DNA of 64,000 bases from Paenibacillus_AM sp052180255 (GTDB taxonomy: Bacteria; Bacillota; Bacilli; Paenibacillales; NBRC-103111): NCBI RefSeq assembly GCF_052180255.1, contig NZ_CP197466.1, positions 2,418,001 to 2,482,000 of the forward strand, given 5' to 3'. The position numbers were made by a program, and so were the translations under genes. This document shows positions 53,345 to 61,749 of this stretch, piece after piece (positions within the stretch are counted from its first letter, which is position 1; the number at the start of each line of letters is the position of its first letter). Under the pieces are notes generated by a model that saw only the letters and a program-made list of their open reading frames with translations, did not search any database and was not told the DNA's origin.

Positions 53345-54109
53345 TTATAGTTGAAATTGCAACTCTGTCTTAACACCTATTTTTTCAAATCCACATTTCT
53401 TATACATTTCTTTAGCAGTATCTGAACTATCTGTAATTAAATATGCATGTTTCACATTTTGCTTCTCTGCTCTTTGTAGCAAATATTTGATGACTTTACT
53501 GCCAAAACCTCTCCTCTGATATTCTTTTAGTATATCGAAATCTTCAATTTTGGCTATGTTTTCTAAAGTCATTAATTCACAGTTCCCAATTGGTATGTCT
53601 TTATGATAACAAACGTATAAATCCAGAGGTTGATTCATTTCGTATACTTTTAATTTACGATCAATTCTTCTTCTCGCAAAATCCTGTCCCATTGAATCTT
53701 CATTCGCTAATACATCGATCGTTCTACCATCCAAAATCACTTCATCACTACTCGCTTGCTTTATAACACAGTCACTATTTCCACCAATGTTTCTAAAACG
53801 ATCAGTTTTAATATACATGTAATCGTAAATGGTCAATTCAGGTTTGACATGCAATTCACCAAGTATCTTTTCATTTATATCAAAATTCATTTCAATTCTT
53901 AAAAAACTCTTATTTTGTTCTTTACGCAAAGTAAGTTCATCAGAAATTATTTCCATAAGATTTTCACTATAGTTTTTTACTAGAGTAAAATTATGAGTAT
54001 ACATATCCGGAATTTCATCATCCCAAAATCTGATAAGATTTTCTTCTTCATAACTTTGAGAAAATAATTTAGTGTACGTTAATTCGGCATTTATTATTTG
54101 AGTCTTCAT
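53345..54109 (-). CDS. GNAT acetyltransferase with N-terminal extension (cassette)
   Basis: 254 residues. The C-terminal half is a GNAT (EDFDILKEYQRRGFGSKVIK, then ITDSSDTAKEMYKKCGF); the first 130 residues are a degenerate second GNAT-like domain (KNYSENLMEIISDELTLRKE, LRIEMNFDINEKIL). Two-domain GNATs of this size occur in Bacillota. Substrate unknown. Confidence 0.8.
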   Translation of the reverse strand: MKTQIINAELTYTKLFSQSYEEENLIRFWDDEIPDMYTHNFTLVKNYSENLMEIISDELTLRKEQNKSFLRIEMNFDINEKILGELHVKPELTIYDYMYIKTDRFRNIGGNSDCVIKQASSDEVILDGRTIDVLANEDSMGQDFARRRIDRKLKVYEMNQPLDLYVCYHKDIPIGNCELMTLENIAKIEDFDILKEYQRRGFGSKVIKYLLQRAEKQNVKHAYLITDSSDTAKEMYKKCGFEKIGVKTELQFQL

Positions 54110-54176
54110 GTTATCCTCACTTTATTACTTTATTCTGGTTGAAATTTTTTTGGTATATTAGTTTTGCACTGATTTC

Positions 54177-54369
54177 CTATAACGTTGTTGTGTTCCCGAC
54201 GCCGAAAGACTTAAGGTAATCCATTATCCATTACGGCAAAGCCATGAATCGGTACCGGCTGCGCGTAGCGCAGTTAGTCTTGCAGGTGTGTCTGCTGAAT
54301 ACCCTTCCTCGAATTATCTTCTTGCAGACCAAGGGGCGTACGCCCCGCTGTGGGAAAACTGTGTTAGCA
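54177..54369 (-). repeat. attC-like site 35
   Basis: Left core CTATAAC, right core GTTAGCA, complementary to the next left core TGCTAAC. The second arm carries a long extra hairpin (GGTAATCCATTATCC). 3' site of the 54407 lipoprotein gene. Confidence 0.86.
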
Positions 54370-54406
54370 GATGTTACCGACCTCTTCGAATTACCCATAT
54401 TTGATT

Positions 54407-54802
54407 TCATTTCAGTTTATTTATTACTTTTTCTAAATTATCTTTTGAAGTGGTAATAATTAATGCGTTTTTAATCACATATTTTTTATATTCATTTAAA
54501 TTTATACCAACTGCTCTCATATTCTCCAAATTCTTTTCTCCAAGTAGCCTTTTTTCTGCATCATCAAAAAGAATAATATAGATCTTCCCTACTGATGAAT
54601 CATATAATGTTAATTTATCATTATTCAGTCCAAAAAATATGGGGTCATCATTTACTAGTTCGGTTATGGTTAGATTAATATTATTTAATTCAAATATCTC
54701 TTTGATACTATTTGTAGTTAATTGAGTATTTGTCTTGCTACATCCAATAAAAATCGATGCACTTAAAGATAAAATAATTAAGATTACAATAGTTTTGTTC
54801 AT
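54407..54802 (-). CDS. Lipoprotein (cassette)
   Basis: 131 residues, signal peptide with lipobox SIFIGC (Cys21), then ELNNINLTITELVNDDPIFF and YVIKNALIITTSKDN. Exported to the membrane outer face. No family recognised. Confidence 0.7.
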   Translation of the reverse strand: MNKTIVILIILSLSASIFIGCSKTNTQLTTNSIKEIFELNNINLTITELVNDDPIFFGLNNDKLTLYDSSVGKIYIILFDDAEKRLLGEKNLENMRAVGINLNEYKKYVIKNALIITTSKDNLEKVINKLK

Positions 54803-54900
54803 GTCTTTTCCACCTTTGTTCGAATTGATTATTTGGTAGAAGATAAGTCCTCGTATTGTCTATTTATATCTATGCTTTTATAAAATCTTTCGGTAATTTC

Positions 54901-55060
54901 TGCTAACGTTTGTGTATCTACGAACCCGAGAGGCTTAAAGGAGCGAAGCGACTGGGTCGAAGACTTAGCCTCGCAGGGTTGTCTGCCTGATTCCACTTCC
55001 TCGAAATTCCTCAGGCAGACCAAGGGACGCATGTCCCGCAGTGCAGATACGATGTTAACT
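54901..55060 (-). repeat. attC-like site 36
   Basis: Left core TGCTAAC, right core GTTAACT, complementary to the next left core AGTTAAC. Outer arm GTATCTACG with GCAGATAC. It belongs to the cassette without a clear leftward gene. Confidence 0.88.
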
Positions 55061-55422
55061 GATGCCTCTGACTTCCTGAATTCAGATCAAAATTCACTTC
55101 ATTTCTTTAATGATCTTCAACATGTTCCTTAATTTACTTTGGTTTCATTCTTTAATATGGGTAAAGCATAACTTCTATGTATTCTTCACTATCGTTCTTC
55201 TATGGTATTATATCCCACAATATCTTCCTGTGCTCTTATTTTTCCTCATCTTTATAAAAAGAGTCGCGACATCGAAGGGGCTTACTCATTTCCTCGGATT
55301 GCCTCGCGACTATTGGATTTACTTCTGATTTCAAGTCATTCCACGTTATTATAATTAATTCCAATTCATTTCATAATCATCTTTCCCCTTACATCTTTTT
55401 ATATCATGATCTCAGAGGTTTC
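55061..55422. other. Cassette body without a clear minus-strand gene
   Basis: In 362 bases I see no convincing minus-strand gene. A plus-strand frame at 55110-55328 would give 72 residues with two hydrophobic segments (NFYVFFTIVLLWYYIPQYLP), but it has no ribosome site and would run through a terminator hairpin. It may be a non-coding cassette or hold a reversed gene. Confidence 0.4.
55257..55311 (-). terminator. Rho-independent terminator inside a cassette
   Basis: Minus-strand AGTCGCG and CGCGACT pair around a loop of about 34 bases that can itself fold, followed by CTTTTTATAAAG. It would stop transcription arriving from the right between cassettes. Confidence 0.5.
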
Positions 55423-55588
55423 AGTTAACGTCTCTTGTATTCACGAACCCGAGAGGCTTAAGGCAGCTTGCTGCCGGGTGGCTCCGCCACTTAGCCTCGC
55501 AGGGTTGTCCGCCTGCCCACGCTACCCCGAAATTCCTCGGGCGGACCAAGATCGCGATAGCGATCGCATCGTGAATATGGTGTTATAT
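55423..55588 (-). repeat. attC-like site 37
   Basis: Left core AGTTAAC, right core GTTATAT, complementary to the next left core ATATAAC. Fourth arm GATCGCGATAGCGATC. 3' site of the 55645 lipoprotein gene. Confidence 0.88.
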
Positions 55589-55644
55589 GATGTCCCCGTC
55601 TTCGAAGCCAAACTAACCAAAACTCTATTACTATTCTTCTTGAT

Positions 55645-56022
55645 CTAAGGACTTTTAATTTCATCTTCAAAAAGAATCTTCAAATCTTCAGGTACTATAA
55701 CTATATCTTGAATCTTATAATCCTTTCCTGGCGTATGATTCACTAATAACATTCTTCCATTCCCTAAGGTAATAAGAGTATATGATTTATAATCAGCACT
55801 AGGATCTTCAATCTCCTTAAGGGCTCTAAACATTTCCTTAGTTGCTGCTGATTTACGTTGACTACTAAATAAGGATTGAAAGTCTTCAAAATCATTAAAG
55901 AAAATTGCCTGTTTCATTTGAATTGATGTCTGTATTGGATCGGATTCCTTGTCCTTTGAACAAGAGACACTTAATATTATGAGAGAAATTAATATAAGTA
56001 GTTTAAATAACTTATTGATCAT
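55645..56022 (-). CDS. Lipoprotein (cassette)
   Basis: 125 residues with signal peptide and lipobox LSVSC (Cys21). AIFFNDFEDFQSLFSSQRKS suggests a helical first half, and YTLITLGNGRMLLVNHTPGK a beta second half. Function unknown. Confidence 0.7.
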   Translation of the reverse strand: MINKLFKLLILISLIILSVSCSKDKESDPIQTSIQMKQAIFFNDFEDFQSLFSSQRKSAATKEMFRALKEIEDPSADYKSYTLITLGNGRMLLVNHTPGKDYKIQDIVIVPEDLKILFEDEIKSP

Positions 56023-56117
56023 CCTTTCATCTCCTATTCTTAAGAGTTATTAATTCATTCTTGCATTTCAAGTCAGTAAATAATGCTTAGTTCTTTAATG
56101 TTCTTTACGGGGATTTC

Positions 56118-56287
56118 ATATAACGTTCTCCGTATTCACGACGTCCCACCGACTTAAGGCTGCGCCAGCAGCCGGCCGCGATACGGTTAGTCGGTGCGGA
56201 TGTGTCCGCCTGATCTCGCTCCTCTGCCAATCTCTTCGGGTGGACCGAGGAGCCGCAAGGCTACGAAGCGTGAATATAATGTTAGGT
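56118..56287 (-). repeat. attC-like site 38
   Basis: Left core ATATAAC, right core GTTAGGT, complementary to the next left core ACCTAAC. Second arm CACCGACTTAAGG with GGTTAGTCGGTG. 3' site of the 56325 gene. Confidence 0.87.
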
Positions 56288-56324
56288 GTAGTTAATGCCA
56301 TCTCGAAATGCCAAAATGTTCTTG

Positions 56325-56816
56325 TTAGACTTTAAAATATTGATATATTATCTCATGTCCTTCCTCTCTCTCTTCCTTTTCATAATATTCTATATCAAAT
56401 GATTTATATACGTTCTTCCAAAATTGAATTGCAGGGGTATTCGTTTTTATTTGACTAATAGCATACCTGCCAGGAAGTTGTTTAAAAAATACTTTACATG
56501 CCTCTCTTCCTAAACCCTGTCTACGATACTTTTTCATTATAAAAAATGAATTCAAAACATAATCAGCAAATTCCTGATTAGAGAATGGACCACTTTGAAG
56601 TAAAATGAATCCTATGATTTTATCGTCTATGCGGATGAAGAACGGAGTCAGTCCTTCCTTCTCAAATAACCAATCTAATACATCGAATTCAAATAGGCCA
56701 TTACTTTGATTAATCTCTAAGTCACTATTAAATTCGGATAAATCATGAAGAAATAAAGTCATTAATTGTCTAAAAATATGTTTATCATTCTGTTCAGCTT
56801 TAGTAATTATCATCAC
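56325..56816 (-). CDS. GNAT N-acetyltransferase (cassette)
   Basis: 163 residues. NSFFIMKKYRRQGLGREACK is the CoA loop; TNTPAIQFWKNVYKSFDIEY follows. Paralogue of the 51298 gene product (FxHDLSEF, FFIMKKYR, xNxPAxxFWKxV segments shared). Substrate unknown. Confidence 0.84.
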   Translation of the reverse strand: MMIITKAEQNDKHIFRQLMTLFLHDLSEFNSDLEINQSNGLFEFDVLDWLFEKEGLTPFFIRIDDKIIGFILLQSGPFSNQEFADYVLNSFFIMKKYRRQGLGREACKVFFKQLPGRYAISQIKTNTPAIQFWKNVYKSFDIEYYEKEEREEGHEIIYQYFKV

Positions 56817-56859
56817 GAGCCTCTTCTCCTATTATTGTTTTATGTTCTGCATTAATTAC

Positions 56860-57019
56860 ACCTAACGTTGTTGTATTCACGAACCCGAGAGGCTTAAAGG
56901 AGTGCCAGCGACTGGGTCGAAGACTTAGCCTCGCAGGGTTGTCTGCCTGAAACCACTTCCTCGAAATGCATCTAGCAGACCAAGGGGCGTAGCCCCGCAG
57001 CGTGAATACCGTGTTGTAC
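56860..57019 (-). repeat. attC-like site 39
   Basis: Left core ACCTAAC; right core GTTGTAC, one base from GTTATAC that would match the next left core GTATAAC. 3' site of the 57045 APH gene. Confidence 0.86.
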
Positions 57020-57044
57020 GAAGTCTTGCACTTCTCCGAATTAT

Positions 57045-57842
57045 CTACAAAACGTCTCTAATTAATTTAACTAACTCTGTCTTTTCTTCATATGGTATCC
57101 ACTCACAAAGCCTTGCTGCTGCAATAGGAATAATCCAGTCATTAATTTCATTCATTGATAAAAATGATTTCCTGAAATATTCTTCTAGATAGTTTTCTAT
57201 AATTTGATCTCTAATCTTTGTTATAAATGCTTGAATTTCTTTAGGAACTTCATCAGATACATGTCCGAATTTAAGTAAGAGATATGTTCTAGCTACATCG
57301 CTTGCTGGGCTACCTTGAACTCCAGTCATCCAATCAATTACCCAGTCTGTTCCTTCGCTATGAATAATATTATCTGGGTGAAAATCACCATGACAAAGTT
57401 TGTTATCGTCAGGGAGTTCAATTAATTTCTTTAGAATTCTTGCCTTCTCTTGAGTTGTAAGTATTGGAGCATCTTTAATTCGTTCAGCTAATAAGTGTTT
57501 TTGGTTCGGAAAAGTTTCAACTTGTCTTTTATGAATCTCAATATGCATGGATGCAAGCCTATGAGCTTCTTCAATTACGATCAAAGGATTTTCAGTTATT
57601 GTTCTAAGCATGGTGTTCCCATCAATACGAGAGTAAACTATCCCATGACGTTCACCAAATTCAATTATCTCAACTGGATTAGGACTATGAATCCCTAAAT
57701 CATACACCGCTTTCGCATTGTTAAATTCAGATACAATTAAATTCAATGGAAAATCATGTTTAAAAAGCTTAAGAACATGCTGTTTATCATATGCAATAAT
57801 TTCAGCCGTCCTACCGAATGCGATAATACTATATGCGCTCAT
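57045..57842 (-). CDS. APH-family phosphotransferase (cassette)
   Basis: The start at 57842 (MSAYSIIAFGRTAEIIAYDK) follows GGCAGGAGAG; the frame stays open into site 40 but that is repeat. 265 residues, Brenner motif HGDFHPDN at 151-158 and IDW at 169-171, both intact. The opening GRTAEII resembles the TP_methylase-like or APH genes linked to small-molecule kinases. Substrate unknown. Confidence 0.82.
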   Translation of the reverse strand: MSAYSIIAFGRTAEIIAYDKQHVLKLFKHDFPLNLIVSEFNNAKAVYDLGIHSPNPVEIIEFGERHGIVYSRIDGNTMLRTITENPLIVIEEAHRLASMHIEIHKRQVETFPNQKHLLAERIKDAPILTTQEKARILKKLIELPDDNKLCHGDFHPDNIIHSEGTDWVIDWMTGVQGSPASDVARTYLLLKFGHVSDEVPKEIQAFITKIRDQIIENYLEEYFRKSFLSMNEINDWIIPIAAARLCEWIPYEEKTELVKLIRDVL

Positions 57843-57878
57843 AAATTCTCTCCTGCCTTTATGTACTTGCAAGATTTC

Positions 57879-58036
57879 GTATAACGTTCTTGTATTCACG
57901 AACCCGAGAACCTTAAGGCACGTAGTGCCGGCCGCGACGCGGTTAGGTTCGCAGCGGTTGTCCGCCTGACTCAACTCCTCCGAAAAACCTCGGGCGGACC
58001 AAGGGGCGGCCCCGCAGCGTGAATACTATGTTATCT
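57879..58036 (-). repeat. attC-like site 40
   Basis: Left core GTATAAC, right core GTTATCT. From the core inward nearly identical to site 26; its left flank is different, so the duplication begins at the core. Confidence 0.88.
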
Positions 58037-58074
58037 GAAGTACTACGCTTCATCGAATTCACACAGAAATATTA

Positions 58075-58230
58075 TTAAATTATTTCTTCTTCGTCAGTTA
58101 TATCTCATGTGCCTCCACCGAAGAACCAGCCATTAGCTTCTATAAAATCTATAAATTTGTCTGTAAATCCATCCTCTGTTTGTTCGTCTTTAATTTCAAT
58201 TACACCTTCTAATTTATTAAATCTGCTCAT
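58075..58230 (-). pseudogene. 51-residue protein gene, copy 2, with nonsense codon
   Basis: Nearly identical to 47753-47908, but codon 42 (AGA in copy 1) is TGA at 58105-58107, cutting the product to 41 residues and removing the acidic tail; a Glu-to-Gly change lies near codon 21. The copy seems to be decaying or the truncated peptide may still work. Confidence 0.6.
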
Positions 58231-58242
58231 AGAACATTCCCC

Positions 58243-58416
58243 CTAACAACTAGCAGCTCCACATAGACTAGAGAAAACCTTCTGTAAAAAGTAAATTCCA
58301 ATTAATAAGGCAACAACTAAGATTAATATATACACGACTACCAAGATAATTGAAGATTTAATAGTTCTCTTTCTTTGAAGATTTGGGCTTCTAGTTTCTA
58401 TTTTTTCTTTTTTTAT
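58243..58416 (-). CDS. 57-residue membrane peptide with possible ATA start (copy 2)
   Basis: Same as 47921-48094: AGAGGGTG, ATA candidate start, one membrane helix and CGAASC ending. The frame has stayed open in both copies while the neighbouring gene has acquired a stop, which slightly favours that this frame is used. Confidence 0.45.
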   Translation of the reverse strand: MKKEKIETRSPNLQRKRTIKSSIILVVVYILILVVALLIGIYFLQKVFSSLCGAASC

Positions 58417-58440
58417 GGTTTACACCCTCTGTCGTATTTC

Positions 58441-58601
58441 AGATAACGTTATTGTATTCACGAACCCGAGAACCTTAAGGCAGCATGCTGTCGGCCGCAA
58501 CGCGGTTAGGTTCGAAGGGTTGTCTGCCTGATACAACTTCTCCGAAATGCCTCTGGCAGACCAAGGGAGCGTAGCGATGCAGCTTGAATAAGTTGTTATC
58601 A
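58441..58601 (-). repeat. attC-like site 41
   Basis: Left core AGATAAC, right core GTTATCA. Near copy of site 32, with compensating small changes in the second hairpin (GCAGCATGCTGTC against GCAGCTTGTTGCC). Confidence 0.87.
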
Positions 58602-58639
58602 GATGTGATTGCCTTCTTTGAATTAGCAAAAGAATGACT

Positions 58640-59035
58640 TTATCTATCTTTAATAAGTTCTAGTATCATTTGAGCAGTTTCATTTACTTCTTCAAGCTCT
58701 TCACCTTTTGTTGGATCATATGCAATTCTTATTAGTTCATCCTTAAATTCAATAATAAAATCATCTGGTAACTCCATAACAAAATATCTTAAACACCATT
58801 CTTTCCATCTATCGTCTTTTGCATTTAGAACTTCCTTAACATGTGGAATTGTTTCTTCTGGATATTTAAGTAATAATTTTGCTATCTCCGTTGCTATTGG
58901 CCAATTTATGTCTTGAAGCCATTCTAGAAGGCTTGGGATCAGTAAAATTACTTTTGAATTTCCCAAGTTATTCAATACAGTTACACTATCAAAATCATGC
59001 TTGTCTTTAGGCAAATAAAGGTTTAACTTCTCCAT
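58640..59035 (-). CDS. DUF5071 protein (cassette, copy 2)
   Basis: The start at 59035 (MEKLNLYLPKDKHDFDSVTV) follows GGGAG; 131 residues, like the 52028 gene product with only a handful of substitutions (for example PEETIPHV for REETIPHV). It closes a duplicated cassette. Function unknown. Confidence 0.75.
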   Translation of the reverse strand: MEKLNLYLPKDKHDFDSVTVLNNLGNSKVILLIPSLLEWLQDINWPIATEIAKLLLKYPEETIPHVKEVLNAKDDRWKEWCLRYFVMELPDDFIIEFKDELIRIAYDPTKGEELEEVNETAQMILELIKDR

Positions 59036-59090
59036 GATTACTCCCATTTAGAATTTTTTTTCTAACATATTTATATTTTGCAATCATTTC

Positions 59091-59254
59091 TGATAACGTC
59101 TCTTGTATTCACGAACCCGAGAACCTTAAGGCCCGTAGGGCCGGCCGCTGCGCGGTTAGGTTCGCAGTGGTTGTCCGCCTGACTCTACTTCTCCGAAAAA
59201 CCTCGGGCGGACCAAGGAGCCGTCAGGCTCCGTAGCGTGAATACGATGTTAGGT
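59091..59254 (-). repeat. attC-like site 42
   Basis: Left core TGATAAC, right core GTTAGGT, complementary to the next left core ACCTAAC. Fourth arm GGAGCCGTCAGGCTCC. 3' site of the 59282 lipoprotein gene. Confidence 0.88.
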
Positions 59255-59281
59255 GTAGTTCCGTCAGTAATACTTACAAAA

Positions 59282-59746
59282 TCATTTCGATCTTCTGATT
59301 TGTCTCTTCTCTGTTAATGTCCATGTATCGTTTCTCTTCTCAAGAGTTTGAGTTAGCTCAATTCCGCTTAAAAAGAGCTTTATACTTTGTATTTCTATCT
59401 TACGATCTGATATAATTTTCTGCTTTCCTAATCCTATTGCCATTCCTCCGTGTTTTCTATTTATTAAATTCCCTTCGATTACTGAATAATCACCTTCACT
59501 AACTTCAACTCCGCTTAAATCGGCCATGTAAGAAATCAATTTTTCTTTATCTTCAGGAAGTAGACTTAAATTATCAAGTTCTATTACCATGTACTTAAGA
59601 TTATTGTTAAAGACATCACTGTCCATTTCAAAAATCGTTTTAAATGCAAGTTTATATATTTCTAAATAGTCAACTTTATCTGGTTGCTTCTGTGAACAAC
59701 TTATTAAAATTAAAAGCACTAAAATACTTGACACTATTTTTTTCAT
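59282..59746 (-). CDS. Lipoprotein (cassette)
   Basis: 154 residues, signal peptide VLLILISC (lipobox Cys17). The mature part is helical then beta (YLEIYKLAFKTIFEMDSDVF; AIGLGKQKIISDRKIEIQSI). Function unknown. Confidence 0.7.
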   Translation of the reverse strand: MKKIVSSILVLLILISCSQKQPDKVDYLEIYKLAFKTIFEMDSDVFNNNLKYMVIELDNLSLLPEDKEKLISYMADLSGVEVSEGDYSVIEGNLINRKHGGMAIGLGKQKIISDRKIEIQSIKLFLSGIELTQTLEKRNDTWTLTEKRQIRRSK

Positions 59747-59791
59747 GTTCTTGTTCCTTTATTTAATTTATTAAGAAGCTCTAAGAATTTC

Positions 59792-59951
59792 ACCTAACGT
59801 TGTTGTGTTCCCGACGCCTCACCGACTTAAGCCCCGTAGGGCGGCCGCTACGCGGTTAGTCGGTGCAGGTGTGTCTGCTGAATCTACTTCTTCGAAATTC
59901 CTCTTGCAGACCAAGGGGCGTATGCCCCGCAGTGGGAACATAGTGTTATGT
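59792..59951 (-). repeat. attC-like site 43
   Basis: Left core ACCTAAC, right core GTTATGT, complementary to the next left core ACATAAC. Near copy of site 2 from TAAC inward; the flanking bases before TAAC differ. Confidence 0.88.
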
Positions 59952-59988
59952 GATGTCGCAGCCCTCTTCGATAAACCCACAAATTACT

Positions 59989-60555
59989 CTATTCTTTCCA
60001 TAGTCTTGTTACTTCTTCTAATTCCAGGTCTTTAAATTGTATTTTATAGATGTCTGGTTTCTTTGTTTGATTCAAGAAATCTAATCCGTAATTCGAATCA
60101 AAATAATTCATCATCAATGTCATTACATTCCCGTGTGTTCCAATAGCAACTTTTTTTCCCTTGTATTCTTCTAAGATATTTTTTAACACTACCACTGATC
60201 TATTCTGGCAAACAGTGTTAGATTCTCCTCCTGGTAATGCATAATCAGGGTCATCAAACATCTTCTTCATAGCAGGCATAAATTCTTCATTAGAAATAAT
60301 ATAGTCTGAAAAATACCTTTCCCGAAGATCCTCAATTATCTTAATATCTAATTCTAACTCTTTGGCCAATCCCTCCAATGTTAGAATTGCTCGAGCATAA
60401 GGACTTGATATAATAACGTTTATTCCTTCGCTCTTCAATATCTCTGTTATTGTTTCTGCTTTCAATTTGCCCTGTAGGGTAAGTCCCCTGGTTCTTTCAT
60501 TTCCTTCAGTATATTGTGACTCAGCATGCCTAACCATATAAACAATGGTCTTCAT
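59989..60555 (-). CDS. Histidine phosphatase (cassette, copy 2)
   Basis: Same 188-residue product as at 17907-18473, catalytic MVRHAES and GTHGNV intact. Only silent differences were seen. Here both flanking sites are complete, so this is the better preserved cassette copy. Confidence 0.87.
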   Translation of the reverse strand: MKTIVYMVRHAESQYTEGNERTRGLTLQGKLKAETITEILKSEGINVIISSPYARAILTLEGLAKELELDIKIIEDLRERYFSDYIISNEEFMPAMKKMFDDPDYALPGGESNTVCQNRSVVVLKNILEEYKGKKVAIGTHGNVMTLMMNYFDSNYGLDFLNQTKKPDIYKIQFKDLELEEVTRLWKE

Positions 60556-60600
60556 ATAAACCTCCTTGAATTGCTTCCATTATAATATTTCTGTGATTTC

Positions 60601-60743
60601 ACATAACGTTGTTGTATTCACGAACCCGAAAGGCTTAAGGTGCGTCAGCGCCGGGTGGCTCTGCCACTTAGCCTTGCAGGGTTGTCTGCCCGAACGGGCA
60701 GACCAAGGGGTGACAGCCCCTAAGTGTGAATACGGAGTTATAA
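60601..60743 (-). repeat. attC-like site 44
   Basis: Left core ACATAAC, right core GTTATAA, complementary to the next left core TTATAAC. The third arm is a near loopless hairpin GTCTGCCCGAACGGGCAGAC, shorter than in other sites. Confidence 0.87.
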
Positions 60744-60764
60744 GAAGTCTATAACTTCTCTGAA

Positions 60765-61295
60765 TTACCTGAATAAAAGTTCTTTCATATATCTAAGTGA
60801 TTTATAAATTAAAACCAGAAGTAGTGCTAAATTCACTCCAATTAAAACCTTGGACACCTCTAACCAAGAGAAAGATATAAATAATAAACACATTGACGTT
60901 AAACTAGGATTACTAGACAGAAGTGTGATTACACTAACTACAATTAAAGAACTGTTTAATAACAGTATCCAATACAACGGTTTTTTTGCATTCTCTTTTA
61001 TGTAGCTTCTCCTTATCTCGCCATTCATTCCTTCATGTTTTAATGCGGATATGTAATGTTCCCACCTAAAAGTTCCTATACTTGCTACAAGAGCAGCAAT
61101 AGCTAAAGCAGCAGTTATATTTACCTGAACAAATAAATCAATGAATTTTCTAATATTTTCTTGACTCGCTTCACAGATTAACTGTAAATATAAATAAAAA
61201 GCAAAAACAGTAGTAATACAAATAACAATAGATTCTAATTTAAAACTAATTTCTACTTTGGAATTGCTATTCAATTTCGTTCTTTTAATTTTCAT
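60765..61295 (-). CDS. Four-TM membrane protein (cassette)
   Basis: 176 residues, hydrophobic segments near 24-43, 54-72, 105-125 and 140-165, with a basic N-terminus. KLESIVICITTVFAFYLYLQ opens the first helix. No family recognised. Confidence 0.6.
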   Translation of the reverse strand: MKIKRTKLNSNSKVEISFKLESIVICITTVFAFYLYLQLICEASQENIRKFIDLFVQVNITAALAIAALVASIGTFRWEHYISALKHEGMNGEIRRSYIKENAKKPLYWILLLNSSLIVVSVITLLSSNPSLTSMCLLFISFSWLEVSKVLIGVNLALLLVLIYKSLRYMKELLFR

Positions 61296-61334
61296 TTCTT
61301 GATTCCTCGCCTTTAAATTTTTGTCGGAGATTTC

Positions 61335-61516
61335 TTATAACGTTATTTTATTCACGACGTACCACCACCTTAAGCCCGAAGGGCGGCCGCGATGCGGTTA
61401 GGTGGTGCGGATGTGTCCGGCTGGATCCACTTCCCCGAAACTGAAATGCCCCACCGAATGCACTCCTAACTTCTTGCCGGACCGAGGGCGAATGCCCGAT
61501 GCGTGAATATGGTGTT
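61335..61516 (-). repeat. attC-like site 45, interrupted by the IS
   Basis: Left core TTATAAC; second arm CACCACCTTAAG with GTTAGGTGGTG. The right core stops at GTGTT, where IS sequence begins; ATAGGATGTC resumes at 63080. Rejoined, the core reads GTTATAG and matches the next left core CTATAAC. Confidence 0.86.
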
Positions 61517-61524
61517 GGTATATT

Positions 61525-61555
61525 AAGCTCATCCCAGTTCATCGGGGATGAGCTT
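61525..61555. repeat. Hairpin at the left end of the IS
   Basis: AAGCTCATCCC and GGGATGAGCTT form a strong stem at the element's left end. It could be part of a bridge RNA in the 233-base non-coding left end, or a terminator that shields the transposase gene. Confidence 0.5.
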
Positions 61556-61749
61556 TTCTTTTATACTTAAAAGATCACCACTGGGTTAAAAACGAATGCG
61601 GTGTTGGGACTTAGATCTCGTCGCATAAAGTGTTTCAGCCCTTGCAGTGTTCATACCCCGATTTAGCTGGTTGGGCCCTGAGCCCGTATCACCGTGCCAA
61701 CCTGTGGAGAGCATTTGTTTTGGGTCCTAGTGTCATCCAAGGAGGTCAT

